Source: Ziziphus jujuba
Lineage: Eukaryota; Streptophyta; Magnoliopsida; Rosales; Rhamnaceae
DNA: 64,000 nucleotides
Direction: 5' to 3'
Assembly (NCBI RefSeq): GCF_031755915.1
Contig: NC_083385.1
Coordinates: forward strand, 15,025,001 to 15,089,000
Position numbers and translations under genes: made by a program. This document shows, in pieces, positions 1 through 11,100 of the stretch (position 1 is its first letter; every line of letters begins with the position of its first letter). Under the pieces are notes generated by a model that was not told the DNA's origin, ran no database searches, and worked only from the letters and a program-made list of their open reading frames with translations.

Positions 1-484
1 ATAAGCTGTGCACGAGGTAGACTGCTACTAGCTGCCTAGGCCTAGGAGAACGAATTTAAAACAATAAAACGTGAGATAAAGAAATCTCAGTGAGTGGCAC
101 AGTATAATAGAAAAATAATAATTTATTTCTGAAAAATGTTTCTCTCAAGACCTCTCGTTCCACTCGTTTGAAAAGTTTTCCATTTAAAAATCATTTCACA
201 AAACTCAAACTTGTACCCCAATTAATATCATAAAAACCGATGCTCAAAAGTATGAATGAACAATCATTGTAATATTATGAAATGTCTCAAATCAAGATAT
301 AAATATTGAGCATAAAATATAATAAATACAGTTCCACCAAATAAATATGAAAATGCAGAAATCACCACAATATTTGTAAATCAACAATATATACAAACAT
401 ATACGATGTACCATACGATGTACCAATTTGTAAACCTTGGGATCCACCCACTTCACGACCCTCAATATATGAACGGTGTCGTGG

Positions 485-664
485 AAATAATAAATAACCG
501 TCGGGACATACCCAATCTCACGGTCTGTGGCAATAATAAACCGTTGGATGATACCAACCTCACGGCACCGTAGTAATAATAATAAACCATCGGATAAATC
601 CGACCTCATAGTCCAGGGTAATAATAGATAACCGTTGGAGAAACCAACCTTACAACACCGTGGT
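485..664. repeat. Four-copy ~45-bp tandem repeat with internal dyads
   Basis: Four diverged units (about 485-531, 532-574, 575-619, 620-664) each start AATAATA, then carry an ACCGTTGGA..ACCAACC-like dyad, then CTCACGGCACCGTGGT-like text. The third unit has compensating changes (ATCGGATAAATCCGAC), so pairing of the arms is kept although the bases differ. It lies inside the gypsy-like LTR region. A long minus-strand frame across it is an effect of the repeat and not a gene. Confidence 0.7.
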
Positions 665-1163
665 AAACCCAGCTCGCTGTAATATAATACTAAACCAAAC
701 TCTGGTACTATACGGTACATCAATTTAAAATAACCGATACAGTATCTTACCGTATCATAAATCATAATTTAATATTCACGCTCAACCGCTTGTCTAAATA
801 TTTCAAAAAAACTTCAAATCATGATTTCTTACTAAAATAAGAAAATACCACAGTGAAATATATTCACCATAAATTGATTTTAAGCATCTAAAAATTTATA
901 AAATATTTGAACATGCTTAAAATCATATAATTTTCAATATGCCTTCTCAAATCGATTAATTTCCAAAGTGATTTAAAACCTCAATTCAAATACCAAAATA
1001 TTTAAATACCACAAGTTCATTCATGATCTCATTAGAGTTGCCAAACGTTTAAAATATTGACAAAAGTCATACAAAATGATAACACATATATGTAAAAGTA
1101 GATCCTTATGCATCCATAATGAACATTCAAATCCAACGATAGGTATAAGTAAAATACTCAAAC

Positions 1164-1166
<3 letters not shown>

Positions 1167-1196
<30 letters not shown>
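1167..1196. repeat. (AT)n microsatellite
   Basis: An uninterrupted AT dinucleotide run of about 15 repeats inside the gypsy-like LTR region. Confidence 0.9.
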
Positions 1197-1201
<5 letters not shown>

Positions 1202-1975
1202 GCTCACCTCGGTCCAAAGTTTCCTCCGGTGGCCGAAAAACACTGTTGAAGCATCGGTCGAATTTTTCGTTGTCGGATCTTTCAAATGGTGAGGAATCTG
1301 GACAAAATGACCGTGGAAATGAGCTTAGAGGGGTCAAAAATAGTGGAAAAGGTGTATGGGTTGGCCTAAAACGGCCAAAAAATGAGAAAATCCGACGACC
1401 CACATCGCCGACCGCCGCGGACTTTGCCGGCCTGATCTAGGCGCGTCCGGGAGCTTCTTGCCATGAAACTTCACGGCTGAGCTCACCTTCAAGTGACCTT
1501 TTTAGTTGGCTAGCACGTGTAAGTGGTGGTTTTCCGAAAATGGGCAAAACAGCGATGACCCGGTTAGATGGTAAACAGGTCGAAACAACCTAGTTTGGAC
1601 CCACGGGTCTGAGGAGAGAATTTCTTGGGTTTTGGGGAAGAAATGGGTATTTTGGGCTTTGTTTTCTATTTGACATGCTTACCTAAGCTTATATAAAGTC
1701 TTGGGTCACTAACAGACAAAAACTGAGGACTGGCTTGGACACTGATTTAAAACTTATGATTAAAACTTCTCAAAACCATAACTTTTTATCCGTAACTTAG
1801 AATTTGGTGTGCCACCAGTCTATCAACTCGTATCGACGATGGTACCTCAGTCAAACCAAAAATATTGGCTATTGAAAAAGTCAACTTGAACCCATATATT
1901 GTTCACTTGGTTAAACTTAGTCAATTTGGTCAAACTTGTTTAATCATATATATATTTTTAGTACGGGGTGTTACA

Positions 1976-2412
1976 TAACAGGGTTGGCTGGGACATTAGG
2001 CTACTTGGCACTGGAATATATAAGCACAAGAAGGGCTAGTAAAGAGTCAGATGTGTATAGCTTTGCGATGGTTGCCTTAGAGATTCTCATGGAAGGAAAT
2101 CAGCAAATCCGATGGAAGAAGAGTCATAAATGAGATTGGTAGAGCAGGTTTGGGATCTTTATGGGAAAGGAAACCTTATTCTGGGCATGGATGAGAGGCT
2201 GCATACAAAGTTTGATCAGAGACAAATAGAATGTTTGATGATTGTGGGATTGTGGTGTGCTTACCCTGATCAAAATTTGAGGCCATCAATTAGGCAACCA
2301 ATTCAAGTGCTTAGTTTTTAAGCAGCATTGCCTGAGCTTCCATCTAGAATGCTTGTCCTTTTTTATGATGCAGCTACACTTCCTTTCAACTCTCCTCAGC
2401 CTTTTCCAACAT
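1976..2412 (+). pseudogene. LecRK kinase C-terminal fragment (pseudogene)
   Basis: The translation shows the end of an L-type lectin receptor kinase: LAGTLGYLALEYIS (activation-segment end, APE changed to ALE), RASKESDVYSFAMVALEI (subdomain IX) and, in a second frame from about 2130, RLVEQVWDLYGKG and QIECLMIVGLWCAYPDQNLRPSIRQ (subdomain XI). A frameshift lies near 2100-2130, a TAA at about 2319, and a readable tail (AALPELPSRM) continues after it. Everything upstream of the activation segment is missing. Its left end coincides with the terminus of the gypsy-like LTR, which suggests insertion and/or deletion. It resembles the intact genes less closely than the other copies do, so it is probably an older copy. 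Certainly non-functional. Confidence 0.85.
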
Positions 2413-4866
2413 GAAGCCTTTGAAGCGGGTCGTTGATTTGTAAAACCATACTAGGATTTTGTTTTTGTGGAGCATACTTGTAAATTATTACTTTTATACA
2501 AGCATGCTAATAATAAAACTTTGTAAAGCATAAATGTTAAAGCCCTTATTTGTATGAATTAGAAAGCCATTTTTTCATCAAAAACACAAAGCACTGCATT
2601 CGTTTAGCAAATTTGAGGCTTGCAACATCTTTGTAGAGTTGATTTTGAATGTCATAATTAAAATGCAAAATATATATATAATTCAAAACAATTATTTGAA
2701 CTTTTTAAATTACAATAAGGGACAATTCTTACTAATCTACACCTACTTTATTAGCATTTTATAAAAATCAATAATCATTTGGCATCAAAATTTGTTAAAC
2801 TAATTTGGCATCTTTACTATTATTTATAGAATATAATTTATAATCATACCTTTGTTCAATGCATGCCTGATCCAGTATTTCTTTCTCAAATCTCTGCTAA
2901 GCTAAAAAAATTTGAATAATTAAACGCTTTAAAGGAAATAAATATGAAGCAGAGGTGAAGACAAGAAAATTCAAAGATGCTAATGCAAAGCTGTTACAAA
3001 AAATAGAACGAAAATAATAGTAATAAAAGAATAAAAACAAAACATACACAGATTTATGTGTAAAACCTTTAAAGGAAAAAAACCACAGGCAAAGAGAGGT
3101 AAGCTCTTATTGATAAAGATTGATATAAAAGATGAGCAAAACATAGAGGTAAAAAACTCTATATATCCGAAAATCCCTGAAAGTCCTATCGGCCCTCGAC
3201 CTCCGCTACCACCACAGAGTCCTAATTTTTCCTCAAAATAAATTTCATCAGATGGGTCACACCACGATATTTTCAGATCAGATCAATAAGAATTCGAATC
3301 ACCAACTCTAACAAAAACCAACAAGTAAATCTTCATAATATTTAATCCGTCTCCTGACTGACTGATGGTTATGATGGCCATTTTATAAATATTTGTAGTT
3401 AGTCTGCCTAACTTGATGGACAAGATATATCAATTGTGCCCCATTCTTAGATTACATTAATTAATTATATACATATGCTGTTTTTACTTTACATATGTCG
3501 TTCAGGAAAGTCTTCTGCTATTAAATTCTGTGTTAATTATAATCATAAAGAAAACGACAGACTTGTTTGAAAATAAATGAATAAAATAATGAAAAAAAGA
3601 CTAATTTAATATTTAATAGAGATGCGAGGTAGAATTGTAAGTCCAAATCAGCCAATGAGAATGCACCACTTTGCTTGGGTTGCCTCTTACAGTCAGATCG
3701 TTGACTGTGGATGAAGATTGGGCCGTTTCAGTAATACTGCCTAGTCCCTATCAACGGCATCTACAACCCGGCCCATTTCCGTTACTACTCTTTTGATGTC
3801 AATTTATTAATTTATTATTATTATTATTATTGTTACAGAGATTACAATATATTTTAATATAAAAGGAGGGGAGATTTAACTTTAACATAAACATAATTGA
3901 CTTCAGGATTTGAAAACATATTTTCGATGATTTTACTCGGGCCAAGTCTGTGAATATAATTTATTTTATTCATTTTTTGCTTCCATTTTTAATGACTGTT
4001 TCTAGATATAAGAAATTAAGTTTTTTTTTTTTTTTTTCTCCAAAGGGGAATTTTAGCGAGATCAAAATTTGAATCTAGAATTTGGGTGTGTATTCTTGTG
4101 GTTCTACTACCATGGGATCAAGGCTTTTTAACTATTTAAAGGTTGGAAAACTAAATTATTATCTTAGTCCTGGTTGATCTACCTTTACCAAATTAGCCTC
4201 AATTTCCATGCTAGTTTTCTTTTGTTTTCTTTTTTAAAGGAAATATGAAATAAACTAAGCCGAAGCATGGAGTACATCATCTTCCAGAAGAGGATGGCCA
4301 GTCAGGTGGAAATTTTTTAGTAATTTCCATGTTAGTTCAAGTCTCTGGCATATGGTAGATTTACATCTTAATTATACCAATAATTCATTTACGCCAAATG
4401 TTATTGAACATTAATTTTTTATTATTATTATTTTATCTCTTTTCCGTCATTGATTCCGATCTTTATTAGACTTTCCGATTAATATAATGTTTTCCATATT
4501 TAGTAGATTTTCTGATTTATATAATTAAGACCAGATGATGAATAAATTCATTTGTTTACAAACAAATACCTATCTTAGATTTAGTCAAAGCTGATTCTGC
4601 GGAAAAATCTCATTGATCTGTACTTCTACGCCACGTTTAAAAGTAATTATATATTCATTTGTTTTTGTTTGTACCTACAATGAAATTGCATAGTGGTCTT
4701 TCTTTATATTATCATCCACTCAATTAACTTTCTTTGAAGCTTCTTCTTACCAATCACACAAAATTAAGAAAGCTTTGTCTGAAATTAATTACAGCATCAT
4801 TAAAGTAACTTGCATATACAAGTATACGCATAGTTTCAGTGTCTACCTTGTTTCTCTGAAACACAT
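2413..4866. other. Intergenic, no gene seen
   Basis: AT-rich DNA with T/A tracts (for example 4021-4037) and short TTATTA runs near 3815-3832 and 4421-4434. The open frame at 3056-3241 is lysine-rich and low in complexity, with no recognisable domain. No RNA gene was recognised. Confidence 0.6.
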
Positions 4867-5016
4867 ATGGGAACCTCAAGAGCTGCACAATTGCTATTCT
4901 GTATCCTTTTCAACCTTCCTTTAGCTTATTCAATTCAATTCCAAATACCTCGTTTCGAACCAAGTAATCCAAATGTTCTTTATCAGGGAGCTGCTGATTC
5001 ACTTATCTATATTTAA
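4867..5016 (+). pseudogene. Orphan LecRK / legume-lectin N-terminus
   Basis: From the ATG at 4867, 49 codons read as a signal peptide (MGTSRAAQLLFCILFNLPLA) followed by YSIQFQIPRFEPSNPNVLYQ and GAADS, then a stop at 5014-5016. The pattern FQIPRFxPxxPNxLYQGxA is the usual start of the mature lectin domain in clade IX LecRKs. Nothing downstream continues the lectin fold, so only the first fifth of an ectodomain survives. The sequence differs clearly from the other copies here (MALSNPYPYL or MAVSNPCPYL types), so it stems from another LecRK lineage. It lies about 1.1 kb upstream of intact LecRK 1 on the same strand. A short secreted peptide is possible in principle but unsupported. Confidence 0.7.
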
Positions 5017-6030
5017 TTTTAATATTTTACCATTAACATCTATTGACACATATAATTTTGGTAAACGTTTTCAGTAAACAATTTGGCACATGTAACCAAG
5101 TTCAAAATTAACGAGAAAAAGGAAAAAAGAAAAAGAAAAACCGTAAAAAAAGCTCAATAATCAAAAATATCTTTTCTCACTCTTCTTACTTTTGCAGTCA
5201 TTGTTTGGTATTGAATATTCATGGGATTCAAAACTCAGGCTAAAATGCTCAATACTATATTCAAATGTCATTGGTAATGACTGGCCGGCTCAACAGGGCT
5301 GATGTAGCATCATATTATATCTGAAACTTTTTCGTGTAAAATTATATATTAACAACACCAGCAACGGAACTTATGATGAATATATATATATATATATATA
5401 TATTTAAAAACTCTTTGTAGATTCAGACCAATACAGACGGCAACCGGCGTTTTCTCTGAGGTTAGGTACAAATCTAAACATAAATGATACAAACTAAAAA
5501 TCTCTTTAAGCCACTTGTCTCATTCCATTTTTCAATATTCTCCAAAATCATCTTCATCTTTTTTGTCTTGTTAATTTGTATCGTCTTCGGTATCCGCTTC
5601 TGTTGTTTTATAGAAACCCATTATTCAAACCTAATTAGGAAAAAAGAAATCAAAATTAGATACATAGTATACCTTAAGGATGCTTGAGTTGCAGTATAGA
5701 AAAGGCCAAAAAGAAAATTAGACAACCATATAACTATATGGGGCTTGATATATTTACCATAAACAAAAAAGTTGGGGCATAATATATTAGACAAATTTTA
5801 TCAATATAGACAAATCTTGATAACGGTCACCATGGCATTGCATTTAACGGCTCATGATATACTTAGCATTTGATCAAACGCCTTAGAAAGTCCCATTAAG
5901 GAGGCTTTAATTACTAGGTCGTCAATCTTAAATTGTGTGTGATCTAATTAAGACCTGGCAAGTAATTGAATAAGAACAAATAACGCTGCTTATCCACTAA
6001 AATTGTCATTGTTAATAAGACCGAGTTACT
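5017..6030. other. Upstream region of LecRK 1
   Basis: No gene seen. Contains a (TA)n microsatellite at 5381-5403. The part at about 5830-6030 shares blocks with the upstream regions of the LecRK copies at 13144, 38325 and 44522 (for example GCATTTAACGGYTCA and AAACGCCT-like text), consistent with a common ancestral promoter. The small frame at 5484-5687 is hydrophobic low-complexity sequence and is not supported as a gene. Confidence 0.5.
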
Positions 6031-6050
6031 GTAATTAGGACAACCATATA
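6031..6050 (+). promoter_or_regulatory. Conserved LecRK upstream element, copy 1
   Basis: GTAATTAGGACAACCATATA ends 85 bp before the LecRK 1 start codon. Nearly the same 20-mer lies before the copies at 13144, 38325 and 44522. Its CATATA end could serve as a TATA-like element, which would place transcription start near 6075-6080. The role is inference from conservation and spacing. Confidence 0.5.
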
Positions 6051-6135
6051 GTTGAACTACTCCTTGATCTCTCCACCCCAAAACCAATCCCTCTGTTCTC
6101 TTCCTCTGCTTTCTTCCTCTGTAGACCTTTCAACA

Positions 6136-8175
6136 ATGGCTCTTTCCAACCCTTATCCATACCTTTTCAACGTCATCGTCTTCTTCCTGTTGCTAATCAC
6201 GAATGCCAAGTCCGTTTTCTTCAACTTTACCTCTTTCCATCCTAACATGGTTGACATACAATTCGAAGGTGATGCATTTCCATCCGGTAATGTTCTGCAG
6301 CTCACTAAGAATCAAGCTGATGGTCCCCTCACTGGCAGCATAGGCCGAGCGTCGTATAACAAACCGGTGAAGATTTGGGATGCAGGAACACGAAAGCTTA
6401 CAGATTTCACCACCCATTTCTCATTCATCATGAAACAACTTGATGCCCAAATATATGGTCATGGCATAGCCTTCTTTATTGCACCATTTGATGCAAAGCT
6501 TCCTCAGAATTCAAGTGGGGGTTACCTTGCACTATTCAGCAATGATACTGCTTTCAATCTCTCGAGCAATCAGATTGTTGCTGTTGAGTTTGATAGTTTC
6601 TGGAATGAATGGGATCCGAGCTCTGATCACGTAGGAATCAATATCAACTCCATCATCTCAGTAACAAATGTGACATGGAAAAGTAGCATTAAAAACGGAT
6701 CAATAGCAAATGCTTGGGTAAGTTATAACTCCACCACTCAAAATCTAAGTGTTTATCTTACGTACGCTGAAAATCCAAAATTTGGTGGGAAATCTAGCCT
6801 TTCATATATTGTTGATTTGAGGAAGTTGTTGCCGGAAAGGGTTAGATTTGGTTTCTCTGCAGCTACTGGAGAAGTGATAGAAATACATAACCTTCTTTCC
6901 TGGTCATTTAACTCAACCTTGGTGGATGAGAGAAAGAAAAGCAAAACAGGAGTATGGATTGGTATAGCTGTGGGATTTGGTGTTTTGGCCAGTGGGTTAG
7001 CTCTACTTTGGGTAATCTTGAGGATTACAGTGAGGAATAAGGAAAAGGAGGCATACGATGCCTCCATGGATGACGAATTTCAGAAAGGAACTGGTCCAAA
7101 GAGGTTCACTTACCGTGAACTGAGCCGTGCAACCAAAAACTTTGCAGAGGAAGGGAAGCTCGGAGAGGGAGGATTCGGAGGTGTCTACAAAGGTTTATTA
7201 GCTGAATCCAACACAGAAGTGGCAGTGAAGAGGGTTTCAAGAGGATCAAAGCAGGGGAAAAAGGAGTACATATCAGAAGTGAAAATCATCAGCCGTTTGA
7301 GACACAGGAATTTGGTTCAACTCATTGGTTGGTGCCACGAACAAGGTGAGTTCCTTCTTGTCTACGAGTTTCTTCCCAATGGAAGCCTTGATTCTCATCT
7401 ATTCCACGAGAAAATCTTGCTAACTTGGACTGTAAGGTACAGAATAGCACTTGGCTTGGCCTCTGCTCTGTTGTACCTTCATGAAGAGTGGGAACAATGT
7501 GTTGTGCATAGAGATATCAAGTCCAGCAATGTCATGTTGGATTCAAATTTCAATGCTAAACTCGGAGATTTCGGCCTAGCAAGGCTTGTAGACCATGAAT
7601 TAGGGTCCCAAACAACAGTTTTGGCGGGCACCATGGGTTACTTAGCTCCAGAGTGTGTCACAATTGGTAGAGCTAGTAAAGAATCCGATGTCTATAGTTT
7701 TGGGGTGGTTGCACTTGAAATCAGCTGTGGAAGGAGGCCAGTTGAGCCAAAGGCAGATCCAAGCCAGGTAAGGCTGGTTGAGTGGGTTTGGGACCTCTAT
7801 GGTCAAGGCCAAATCCTTAAAGCAGTTGACAAGGGATTAAAAATGGACTTCGATGAGCGACAGGTTGAGTGCTTGATGGTTGTTGGGCTATGGTGTTGCC
7901 ATCCTGACCTGGCTAACCGGCCCTCTATAAAGCAGGTGATAAGTATTCTGAATCTTGAAGCTCCATTGCCTAGCCTGCCTGCAAAGTTGCCAGTGCCAAT
8001 GTACTATGCACCTCCATTGCAAATGTGTAGATTCTCATATGCATCATCTGGTTCTCCACATACAGGGTCAATTACAGATCGAACTCAATGTTCTTGTAGC
8101 AGTTGCACTACTTATTCATCCACATCAGCAGGCTCTTCTAAATCTCTGTTGAAGTCTCATAAACCTGGGATGTAA
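6136..8175 (+). CDS. L-type lectin receptor-like kinase (clade IX-like), intact
   Basis: Intact single-exon gene, 679 residues from the ATG at 6136. The frame opens at 6052, but the 6136 start places a hydrophobic signal peptide (MALSNPYPYLFNVIVFFLLL) at the N-terminus and matches the paralogues. The mature part opens with FFNFTSFHPNM and forms a legume-lectin domain to about residue 260, with VAVEFDSFWNEWDPSSDHVG as the usual metal-binding stretch and several NxS/T glycosylation sites. One membrane helix lies at about 272-296. The kinase begins near 324: glycine loop GEGGFGGVYKG (343 on), VAVK lysine 365, HRDIKSSN with Asp460, DFG with Asp478, then APEC in place of the commoner APEY. The tail has a Cys/Ser-rich CSCSSCTTYSSTSAGSS. 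All catalytic residues are present, so it should be an active RD kinase in the plasma membrane. The family is linked to defence and oxidative-burst signalling; the ligand is unknown. Confidence 0.93.
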   Translation: MALSNPYPYLFNVIVFFLLLITNAKSVFFNFTSFHPNMVDIQFEGDAFPSGNVLQLTKNQADGPLTGSIGRASYNKPVKIWDAGTRKLTDFTTHFSFIMKQLDAQIYGHGIAFFIAPFDAKLPQNSSGGYLALFSNDTAFNLSSNQIVAVEFDSFWNEWDPSSDHVGININSIISVTNVTWKSSIKNGSIANAWVSYNSTTQNLSVYLTYAENPKFGGKSSLSYIVDLRKLLPERVRFGFSAATGEVIEIHNLLSWSFNSTLVDERKKSKTGVWIGIAVGFGVLASGLALLWVILRITVRNKEKEAYDASMDDEFQKGTGPKRFTYRELSRATKNFAEEGKLGEGGFGGVYKGLLAESNTEVAVKRVSRGSKQGKKEYISEVKIISRLRHRNLVQLIGWCHEQGEFLLVYEFLPNGSLDSHLFHEKILLTWTVRYRIALGLASALLYLHEEWEQCVVHRDIKSSNVMLDSNFNAKLGDFGLARLVDHELGSQTTVLAGTMGYLAPECVTIGRASKESDVYSFGVVALEISCGRRPVEPKADPSQVRLVEWVWDLYGQGQILKAVDKGLKMDFDERQVECLMVVGLWCCHPDLANRPSIKQVISILNLEAPLPSLPAKLPVPMYYAPPLQMCRFSYASSGSPHTGSITDRTQCSCSSCTTYSSTSAGSSKSLLKSHKPGM

Positions 8176-11100
8176 AATGTCAAAGCTTCTTTTGTTTCAA
8201 GTCCAGTTGACGGAAAGCAAATAAAATAGGGGAAAAAAAAAATAGTAGTTAGCGAACCTCAATTAGATATTAATTATTGTGTGTGCTGCTTCAGCTATGG
8301 TAAGAACTTCTTGGTTGAACTGTAGTTCATTTGGTGATTGTATTAATTAATTCTTTGGAGTCTATATTAACAAAAAGCGAAGATTGCAATCTAAAGGATG
8401 TAGTGATAAGTTGTATACTGGTTGTTTAGCAGGTGGGTTGTTTGTGTATTTTTGTCAATTATTTGGTCTTCCAAATCCTGTATTTTGCAGATCGGCAATT
8501 GCATCTTTTTCTTCCTTACAACGACCATGACCGCTACTGATAATAAGGATTAGGTCAGGACATTATACTTACAACAAAGATAGAAATTACAAGTTAATAA
8601 AACAAAATGAAACTAAAAATGACTGTGTTCTGTATCCCAATGCAACGTCTTTATCCCCCCAATGAAGAGATACAAGTTTACCATAGTTCAACCGAAATAA
8701 ATCAAAACAAAGAGACTCCGAACACGTGCACCGTAATTCAGAGTTACACTTTTCTTGCTTTTCATCTTTGGTCCACAAGAGTATTCTAAACCCCTTTAGA
8801 CCACCCAAATCTCTCTTCCCAGCTGAAAGAAACCTAGATTTCTAGCCTGCAGAAGAAGATTGAGGAAACACAAGAAATAGAATTTCTGAATGTCGAATAC
8901 CTTGATTTCTGAAGCTCTGATTTGTTTTTAGAAACCAAACACCCCTTCCACATGTCAATACCCGAACCAATGAATTCTAGCCACCTATGATACAGAACAC
9001 ATTGCTTTTTGTCTCCATGAAAACTGATATTTGTCTCCATTAATAACTATTTTTAGCGGGATCCATACTTACATGTCAATTAGTAATTGACTGCATTTAA
9101 ATTAATTTTAACATTTTAAAAATTAAAATCCTAAATGGAAACCTAATAGTAACTAACATATAATTGTAAGTCCCACTAGTGATGGTATCATGGTGAGAAA
9201 TATAATTTTTATGATATTAGCTTTTAAACTAACAATGCGTTTCACATGCAAAGCTTTCAAATCTTTACCTTTCGTCCTTAACTTTGATTTGTTTTCCTAA
9301 AATTTGATTTGATGATATACTGAGAATATACTTTTAGGTCTTTGATTCAACCAAGTCTGGTTGAACCCCTTTTTTTTAGTTAATATATTCTAATGCCTAA
9401 AATAAAAAAATAAAAAAAAATTAGCAGATTTGATTTGTATTCACACTTTCGACAGGATGTTCAGAGAAATCAGTTGAAGAACATTTTGGAATCTTTCACG
9501 TACTATTTTTAACTTGGGATTTATATTTATTTATTTAATTTTTTATTGCCTTTAACAAAGTATGACAAAGAAGACAGTGCATTTCTAATTTGCTATATTT
9601 TATTCGAGCTGCTTTATTATTATTATTATTGTTATTGTTATTATTATTATAATAGGTTGGAGTTGGTCAAATCATCCGGATTTTTATCGGTAAAATAAAC
9701 CAATTCAGCTATTCTAAAACTATTCCAGCAAATAGTCATTAGCCGGCACATACTTGTTTGAATTTTTAATGTGTGTGAACTGGTCATAGATATGTTCTCA
9801 CTTAATTGATATCTACTTTTCAATTATGCAAATATTTCCATTTGACTGATATTTGCGGTGATGCGTTTTTTGTCCGTTCTCTTATAATGCTTTGATTGGC
9901 TCATTAAATCAAAAACCATTTTTCTCCCATTGGACCTAATTGGATAAGTATTATATTTTTTTTTATTAATACCATCATTAATATTGAATATATTATTTTA
10001 TTATAATAATTATAAATTGTGACATATGTCAAGCCTGGGTAAGCATGTTGACGTGTCTATGGACATGTGTCAAATGACAATATGTTCTGAAAAACTACAA
10101 AAAGGGTCCATTAATTTTGGAGCTAGTAGATTGTGTATACAAGCTTTTAGCTTGATGAGTCACTTGAGAAAACTGGTTGTAAAGAGCATATATAGCTCAA
10201 TTGGAGATTCTAGTTAATAACAAGTTGCAAACCATGGATTCATCATCAATTGTTGCTTTTTTAGATATGAATTGGTAAGTTGATCTTGTAAAAACGTGCA
10301 TGCTTATTATATTGATTATTAAATCATCAAACAAAGTTTTGTTTATTTCGCTTCGTTAACAGCATGCAATTTTATCGATATTGACCAGCAACTCACCAGT
10401 AACTCCTGCATATGGAGTTATTTTTTTTAAGAAAGACTACAAGAATTTTAATCTTTAGTGACAAAATTCTTAGCAATAAAAGTAAAATGAAAAACTGTCA
10501 TGTAAGATCTGTATTTATGATAAAAATAAGTCTGTTTAGCTATTAGGTTTTAAAACAGTTTTCTGTTTATTTCCAAAACAAAAAAATTACTTGTTTGGCC
10601 ATCAATTTTAAAAAATAAATTAAAAAATTTTTTTAAAAACATTAAAATGATATTTTTTGTCTTTTATTTTTTAATTTTGAAAACTACTTTCAAACATCAC
10701 TGATCAAACACTATTATTTTTAAAAAACAAATAAAAATAATTTTTTTTATTTTTTATTTTTAAAATAATATTTTAAAAATTAAAAACAAAAAACATGGTC
10801 AGGGCCTTAAGTTTTTTCGTCACTAAGATTTGTGGCCAATAAAACAATTTTGCACTAATGACAATCTATTTCTCAAATTGTAAAATTACAACCAGACCCC
10901 CCAGAAAGAGTGTACAATGAAAGAACAAGAAAAGTAGATTATGACTTTTCAAAAACTGAGAGGATAATGATGATATTTTAAAAACCAGACAAATTAAATT
11001 ATAATCAAATCCGTTTTCAAATCAGGTGGATGAAATGAGCTCCCAGACGCTTTTTTGCCAATCAGTGGGCAACTTTTTTCTTCTTCTGGTAGAACCGGTC

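Larger units (their letters stand above)
1..1975 (-). mobile_element. Gypsy-like LTR, partial (solo LTR or element end)
   Basis: The right edge ends in GGGGTGTTACA, so on the minus strand the element begins TGTAACACCCCG, a common start of plant gypsy-type LTRs. Reading leftwards, the minus strand holds repeated TTGAC/GTTTGAC words, then text related to ACCGGAGGAAACTTTGGACC followed by GAGGTGAGCAT. A diverged relative with the same order of motifs lies at 18915-20160 in the opposite orientation. The far end is not seen and may lie outside the window. No protein-coding part is recognised. The edge directly abuts a LecRK kinase fragment, so the insertion probably broke that gene. The family assignment is inference from the termini and layout. 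Confidence 0.5.

Noticed and set aside
292..765. Minus-strand 157-codon frame
   Set aside because: It runs across the 45-bp tandem repeats of the gypsy-like LTR and matches no protein pattern.
6193..7067. Minus-strand frames opposite the LecRK 1 lectin domain
   Set aside because: They are antisense shadows of a strongly supported coding region, and they recur opposite every paralogue.
7955..8152. Second open frame over the LecRK tail, recurring at 17098, 28789 and 34467
   Set aside because: Its repetition is explained by recent duplication of the Cys/Ser-rich tail; it has no start context or family of its own.
10540..10810. AT-rich stretch with weakly related ends, possible MITE
   Set aside because: The inverted ends could not be aligned convincingly and no paralogous empty site is available.
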